NCBI GenBank assembly: GCA_039180865.1 | Contig: JBCDCZ010000164.1 | Coordinates: 1-10,206 of the forward strand | From: JBCDCU01 sp039180865 | GTDB lineage: Bacteria; Pseudomonadota; Alphaproteobacteria; Rhizobiales; JACESI01 | DNA: 10,206 bases | Direction of reading: 5' to 3' | In this document: one piece after another, positions 7,221 through 10,206 of the stretch | Layout of the letters: the number at the start of each line of letters is the position of its first letter | Position numbering within the stretch: the stretch's first letter is position 1 | Program-made: the position numbers and the translations under genes | Notes under the pieces: model-generated | The model's input: the letters and a program-made list of their open reading frames with translations, nothing else | What the model was told of the DNA's origin: nothing | Databases searched by the model: none

Positions 7221-7266
7221 ATATCTCGTGGTCTTAAGTGGAAATCATGTCGAAGGCAAGACCACG
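7197..7266 (-). ncRNA. Putative rplU leader attenuator or small RNA (3' part)
   Basis: On the - strand a perfect 9-base stem, CGTGGTCTT (complement of 7258-7266) with AAGACCACG (complement of 7227-7235), encloses a 22-base loop. The intrinsic terminator at 7197-7220 follows 6 bases later. The layout of hairpin, short spacer and terminator suits either an attenuated leader controlling rplU-rpmA or a separate small RNA. Autoregulatory L21 leaders are described in Firmicutes; I do not know one of this shape in alphaproteobacteria. The 5' end and promoter are not identified, so only the 3' part is marked. Confidence 0.4.
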
Positions 7267-7353
7267 AACGGCCAAAAACGCAGAAAAACGCGACGTTTCG
7301 ATGCTTTTGACAACCAGCACCGCCAAAGCAGAAATCAAAACGGGTGTCCAGTA

Positions 7354-7381
7354 CGCAAATTGCGCGGCTTGACAAAGCCGC
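7354..7381. promoter_or_regulatory. Adjacent palindromes overlapping a perfect TTGACA
   Basis: CGCAAATTGCG (7354-7364) is palindromic apart from its centre. It shares one base with GCGGCTT (7364-7370) and AAGCCGC (7375-7381), a 7-base inverted repeat with a 4-base spacer. TTGACA, a perfect -35 box on the + strand, lies at 7369-7374, but no good -10 box follows at 16-18 bases. It may be an operator or promoter between rplU and the phosphoesterase gene. Confidence 0.3.
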
Positions 7382-7518
7382 ACTCGGAACAGATTGAAGA
7401 GATACCTCCCAAAATTTGCGCCTTACTCTCGGTTATGCCGACACCCCGAAGACCAGAGTATGGACAGCGACAACATCCAATTCTTAATGACGCCAGGATT
7501 TCTCAAGGGCAAGCTGAC

Positions 7519-8283
7519 GTGAAGATTATTCATCTGACCGACATTCATCTCACGATCCCGCCCATGACGATTTACGATCGTGATCCAAATGAAAGTTTCG
7601 AAAAGGCGCTCGCACACATCGCTACACACCATTCCGACGCTGAAGCTCTCTTTATTTCCGGTGACTTAACGGAGCTGGGAGAGATCGAAACCTATCAGCG
7701 CCTTCGCGCGCGGTTGAACAAGTTCAAAACGCCCGCTTATCTCACCTTGGGTAACCATGACAACCGGGAGAACTTTGCAGCAATATTTCCAGACCATCTA
7801 GACGCGAACGGCTTCGCTCAAAGAGTGGTCCCTCTCAGCTCAGGAACAGGCATCTTGCTCGATACGCATGATGTCGATTCCCACAAAGGGCGACTTTGCC
7901 CAAAACGCTTGGATTGGTTTGATGCAGCGCTTGAAACCGCACCATCGCCATTCTTTGTCTTTCTTCACCATCACCCGCTTGCTACCGGACTGGAGCGGAT
8001 GGATCGTACAATGCTTCAAGACAGCGAAGCTTTTGCGACACGATTGGAAAGACATCGCAACCGCATCGCTCATGTCTTCTTCGGACATTGCCATTTGCTG
8101 TTTTCCGGTTCGATTAACGGCGTCCCTGTAAGCGCAGGGCGGAGCACAAACCAGAACAGCTGGCCCGATTTTGCGGGGAAGCGTGCGTTGCGTGGAGCAG
8201 ACGTTCCACGTGCATATCGAGTCGTAACATCCGAGAGCCGAAACGTTGCGATTCACACCGTCGAGTTAGGGGGGCCGTGGTGA
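7519..8283 (+). CDS. Calcineurin-like metallophosphoesterase (CpdA-like phosphodiesterase)
   Basis: The 254-residue product has all the metal-binding motifs of the class III cyclic nucleotide phosphodiesterase/GpdQ group in order: DIH (D8, H10), GDLTE (D49), GNHD (N79, H80), the HHHPL cluster (150-154) and GHCH (H190, H192). Such proteins hydrolyse phosphodiesters, for example cAMP or glycerophosphodiesters, in the cytoplasm with two metal ions; the substrate here cannot be told from the sequence. No signal peptide is present. The start is a GTG at 7519 with a weak AAGG 10 bases upstream; it puts the first beta strand (KIIHLTDIH) at the N-terminus as in the family. The frame is open back to 7228 with an ATG at 7435, but that stretch is basic, non-conserved and overlaps the regulatory gap. 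The gene stands alone, with rplU diverging from it. Confidence 0.88.
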   Translation: MKIIHLTDIHLTIPPMTIYDRDPNESFEKALAHIATHHSDAEALFISGDLTELGEIETYQRLRARLNKFKTPAYLTLGNHDNRENFAAIFPDHLDANGFAQRVVPLSSGTGILLDTHDVDSHKGRLCPKRLDWFDAALETAPSPFFVFLHHHPLATGLERMDRTMLQDSEAFATRLERHRNRIAHVFFGHCHLLFSGSINGVPVSAGRSTNQNSWPDFAGKRALRGADVPRAYRVVTSESRNVAIHTVELGGPW

Positions 8284-8553
8284 ATAATCGTTAAAATATT
8301 GTAACTTTAAGCACGGCGACTTGATAATTTCAGCGTTATTGTGGCGACAACTCCGCGTCAAAAATCCAGAAGAAAGTTCATAAAATCAATAAGTTAACTA
8401 TTAAACTTAACCGATTTAGGCGAATTTTCGGCAGCACCGCGGTAAAAATGTAACAATGTGTATGAAACCTTTAATGAACGAAAGCGTCCCAAAAAAAACT
8501 GTGGTAATGGATAACCTGGGTGATGAGGCGCTAGACCCGTTCAGACGGTAACC
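8284..8553. other. AT-rich intergenic region upstream of the response regulator gene
   Basis: This 270-base gap is clearly richer in A+T than the flanking genes. It holds several TTAA motifs, including the near-palindrome GTTAA (8393-8397) with TTAAC (8407-8411). None has the exact TTAA-N7-TTAA spacing of a CtrA box. No convincing -35/-10 pair and no terminator for the phosphoesterase gene were found. A 29-codon reading frame fills the last third. Confidence 0.4.
8462..8551 (+). CDS. Possible 29-residue upstream ORF
   Basis: ATG at 8462 opens a frame that stops with TAA at 8549-8551, only 2 bases before an in-frame ATG (8554) of the response regulator gene. The predicted peptide (MKPLMNESVPKKTVVMDNLG followed by DEALDPFRR) is hydrophilic and matches nothing I recognise. 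No Shine-Dalgarno sequence precedes it. If translated, it could couple translation to the regulator gene from its 8554 start. It may equally be a chance frame. Confidence 0.2.
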   Translation: MKPLMNESVPKKTVVMDNLGDEALDPFRR

Positions 8554-8568
8554 ATGAGGCGGGAACTG

Positions 8569-9324
8569 ATGTCACGCGACCAAAAGAACATACTTATCGC
8601 CGATAACGACACGGGGGTGGTCGACGCTCTTCAAAGCGTATTTACCGATCAAACCATCCGCGCGACGGCTGCAAGCAGAAATGACGATCCGAACGAGCTG
8701 ATAGCGCGTGAGGATATCGACCTCGTTTTGCTCGACCTTGAATTTCGCGGTCTTGGAACGATGTCACCGAAGACTTTTATGAGCCGCAACCGGCATTTGC
8801 CTGTTGTGACGGTGAGCAAAGATAGCGATCGCGACACGCGTATTCAGGCGCTCGAAGACGGCGCTGATGACCACTTCTTCAAACCATTCGATGCGCGGGA
8901 AATAGCGGCCAGAGTGCGCGCGCTTCTTCGACGCATTGACCAAATGGCACGCGAAGAACGGGACGAGCACGACGGCAGCGTATCCGATGTTAAAGGTATT
9001 GACCAAATTACCTTTGACCAATGGATCGTGTTTCCAAGCAAACTCGAGATGAGGTCGTTGTTTGACGGAAAAAGGTGTCCGTTGACGACAGGAGATTTCA
9101 ATCTTCTGATGGTGTTTCTGGAAAACCCTCAGACTGTTCTGTCTCGCGACGAGATCATGGACGCCTTGCACGGTCACAATTGGTCACCCTTCGACCGCAG
9201 TATCGACAACCAGATCTCGAGGCTCCGTCGCAAGTTAGACCCGGACCGCAAACAAACAGAGATCATCAAGACTGTTCGCGGCATCGGGTATTCTCTTGTT
9301 TCCGACGTCCAGCGCGTGCGCTGA
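8569..9324 (+). CDS. OmpR-family response regulator, orphan, atypical receiver
   Basis: This is a 251-residue two-domain regulator. The receiver (about 7-122) has the phosphorylation site D56 (LVLLDLEF), S83 (VVTVSKD) in the Thr/Ser position, and K105 in HFFKPFD. The acidic pocket reads ADND (D12, N13, D14), so the second metal-binding acid normally seen is an asparagine. The region after D56 lacks the usual proline-containing loop. The winged-helix domain (about 145-248) is canonical: PLTTGDFNLLMVFLENP, DRSIDNQISRLRRKLDPD and IIKTVRGIGYSLVS. It probably binds direct repeats as a dimer. No histidine kinase lies alongside in this window, so the partner is unknown. Of two starts, ATG 8569 has GAGGCGGG upstream and is preferred over ATG 8554 (5 residues longer), which has no such site but follows the small frame closely. 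Confidence 0.93.
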   Translation: MSRDQKNILIADNDTGVVDALQSVFTDQTIRATAASRNDDPNELIAREDIDLVLLDLEFRGLGTMSPKTFMSRNRHLPVVTVSKDSDRDTRIQALEDGADDHFFKPFDAREIAARVRALLRRIDQMAREERDEHDGSVSDVKGIDQITFDQWIVFPSKLEMRSLFDGKRCPLTTGDFNLLMVFLENPQTVLSRDEIMDALHGHNWSPFDRSIDNQISRLRRKLDPDRKQTEIIKTVRGIGYSLVSDVQRVR

Positions 9325-9749
9325 CATATAGATTTTTTATCACCGCACCTGACAACGCCAAGTCTACCTGGCAATCAAACTCCGATATCAACAAGGGTAG
9401 CCGCGCCTCAGCGCAGCTTCCCTAAAACGCACGTTTGCGGAAGACTTCTTCGCATTCACAGAGTCGCTAAGGCCGCTCAGATGACCGACTACAGTTTTGC
9501 AAAAGGGAAAATCGAGCCGGCAGTGACAATTCTCGCGTCTTAGTTGCTCTGGTTTTAGAACCCAAACTGCCCGGAACGAGATTTCTTGACTCTTTTGTCG
9601 AGATCCCAGCATGCGCATATTCACGACAACAAAGGTCTGACCGGTACCACATAGCGTGATACTGACGCCTCAAAAGACGCGCACTCCCGGACGGAGCCTT
9701 CGCTGGACCGACGATCACCGATAGACAAAATTTATCCTGAAAGGGGTGA
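9325..9749. other. Non-coding stretch without recognised gene
   Basis: Six-frame reading gives only short frames without Shine-Dalgarno sequences or recognisable motifs. A hairpin at 9394-9423 (AGGG with CCCT, inner GCGC/GCGC) lies about 70 bases after the response regulator stop but lacks a T-run. Nothing else stands out. Confidence 0.5.
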
Positions 9750-9850
9750 ATGAGATCGTGAAAGTGGCTGGGACATTGCCTGGGGTAGGTTATCCGATAA
9801 CGGGTTGGGGTTGGGGTTGCGCTGTAACCCGATACCGGTCACGATCTCAT
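9750..9850. repeat. 101-base dyad enclosing TTGGGG repeats
   Basis: ATGAGATCGTGA (9750-9761) is repeated inverted as TCACGATCTCAT (9839-9850), 12 perfect pairs, 77 bases apart. Inside are the perfect dyad GTTATC-C-GATAAC (9789-9801), the run GGGTTGGGGTTGGGGTT (9802-9818), and CGGGTT (9801-9806) with AACCCG (9826-9831). With GGGG at 9782-9785 there are four G-tracts, enough for a G-quadruplex with a hairpin in one loop. No target-site duplication flanks it. Confidence 0.6.
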
Positions 9851-10080
9851 CCGGGATCAATACTAGCCAAAAAAAACCGTGAACGGAAGTTGCTAGAGCG
9901 ACTCCTTTCTTAACATTTTTGTAATGTTTGTTACTGAGTACATTTTTAGATTCAATCTGATTCGCGATAAATATCTGAAAACATTCATTTTTTATGTCAA
10001 TATGATCAATGGAATAGGATTCACCATTTTTTACGATTTTTTTTGAACCAAACCGGAAATCCAGACGACCCATGGGTGTA
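9851..10080. other. Low-GC block without recognised gene
   Basis: From about 9905 to 10045 the sequence is much richer in A+T than the rest of the window, with runs of T (10042-10044 area). It contains overlapping dyads: AACATT (9912-9917) with AATGTT (9923-9928), and GTAA (9921-9924) with TTAC (9931-9934). It looks like a regulatory region or a short foreign patch. No -35/-10 pair with good spacing was found. Confidence 0.4.
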
Positions 10081-10117
10081 AAGCGCGCGACACACTTTGT
10101 GCGGAAAGGAGCACACC

Positions 10118-10206
10118 ATGGAAGCGGTCTTTCATCAGTCCGGTTTTTTCCCTAAACCCTGCCTCCCCTCACCCCATGGGAAACCCGGACGGTGGGAGAC
10201 CGCGCC
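10118..10206 (+). CDS. Possible start of an unidentified gene (partial)
   Basis: ATG at 10118 is preceded by AGGAG at the usual distance, and the frame is open to the window end (29 codons). The peptide begins MEAVFHQSGFFPKPCLPSPH and is rich in proline; I recognise no family. The same bases form a long hairpin (10124-10203), which argues that the region could be an RNA gene or a regulated gene start instead. Confidence 0.3.
   Translation, partial: MEAVFHQSGFFPKPCLPSPHGKPGRWETA
10124..10203 (+). ncRNA. Long imperfect hairpin, possible structured RNA
   Basis: Three nested arms pair: GCGGTCT (10124-10130) with AGACCGC (10197-10203), GTCCGG (10138-10143) with CCGGAC (10185-10190), and TTTCCC (10147-10152) with GGGAAA (10178-10183), 19 pairs in all. 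The loop of 25 bases is C-rich (CCCTGCCTCCCCTCACCCC). Just upstream TGTGC and GCACA (10098-10115) frame GGAAAGGA in a small hairpin loop. No known RNA family was recognised, and the right boundary may continue past the window. Confidence 0.35.

Noticed and set aside
7228..7518. In-frame N-terminal extension of the phosphoesterase
   Set aside because: The segment is non-conserved, overlaps the hairpins and palindromes of the rplU upstream region, and would place the first catalytic strand far from the N-terminus.
8291..8411. TTAA motifs considered as CtrA boxes
   Set aside because: The spacings are 2, 3 or 9 bases rather than the 7 required; the one 7-base case has TAAC instead of TTAA.
9551..9562. 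GGTTTTAGAACC, similar to the start of some CRISPR repeats
   Set aside because: It occurs once, with no repeat-spacer periodicity and no cas gene in the window.
9730..9800. TTATCC motifs next to AT-rich DNA, considered as DnaA boxes and an origin
   Set aside because: Neither copy extends to the full TTATCCACA consensus, and none of the usual origin neighbour genes is present.
9732..10073. 113-codon frame on the - strand
   Set aside because: It has no Shine-Dalgarno sequence, no recognisable motif, and runs across both the AT-rich block and the G-rich dyad, where its residues simply reflect the base composition (for example NPNPNP).

Overview
The window looks like chromosomal DNA of an alphaproteobacterium of moderate GC content. 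The clues are the folB-folK order, a long ribosomal protein L21 with a C-terminal helix-hairpin-helix-like tail related to the tail of alphaproteobacterial NuoE, a single-chain pyruvate carboxylase of rhizobial type, and an rplU-rpmA-GNAT gene order. I cannot name the genus. No insertion sequence, prophage gene, CRISPR array, tRNA or rRNA was recognised.

Left part, + strand (1-4568). The 3' end of folB (dihydroneopterin aldolase) is followed 2 bases later by folK (HPPK), giving two consecutive steps of folate synthesis. About 400 bases of non-coding DNA follow. They hold a promoter-like sequence with overlapping palindromes and a strongly folded element whose apical loop resembles the anti-Shine-Dalgarno sequence. 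The 1147-residue pyruvate carboxylase gene comes next and ends at a hairpin terminator.

Middle, - strand (4592-7266). Read from right to left: a folded leader or small RNA with an intrinsic terminator, rplU (L21), rpmA (L27), a GNAT acetyltransferase with a very good Shine-Dalgarno sequence, a hairpin, and then a separately placed DUF3833 gene for an exported protein. The ribosomal genes and the GNAT gene probably form one operon with hairpin checkpoints between them. pyc and the DUF3833 gene converge.

Right part, + strand (7519-9324). A calcineurin-like metallophosphoesterase (CpdA-like, GTG start) is followed, after an AT-rich gap, by an orphan OmpR-family response regulator with an unusual receiver domain. 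No sensor kinase gene lies beside it.

Right end (9325-10206). This stretch of almost 900 bases has no convincing complete gene. It carries a 101-base dyad with a 12-base perfect inverted repeat around telomere-like TTGGGG repeats, a low-GC block with small palindromes, and at the very edge a long hairpin overlapping a possible gene start. The strongest candidates for undescribed elements are the pre-pyc RNA, the pre-rplU leader, the G-rich dyad and the terminal hairpin. All of these are inferred by eye and need comparative or expression data.
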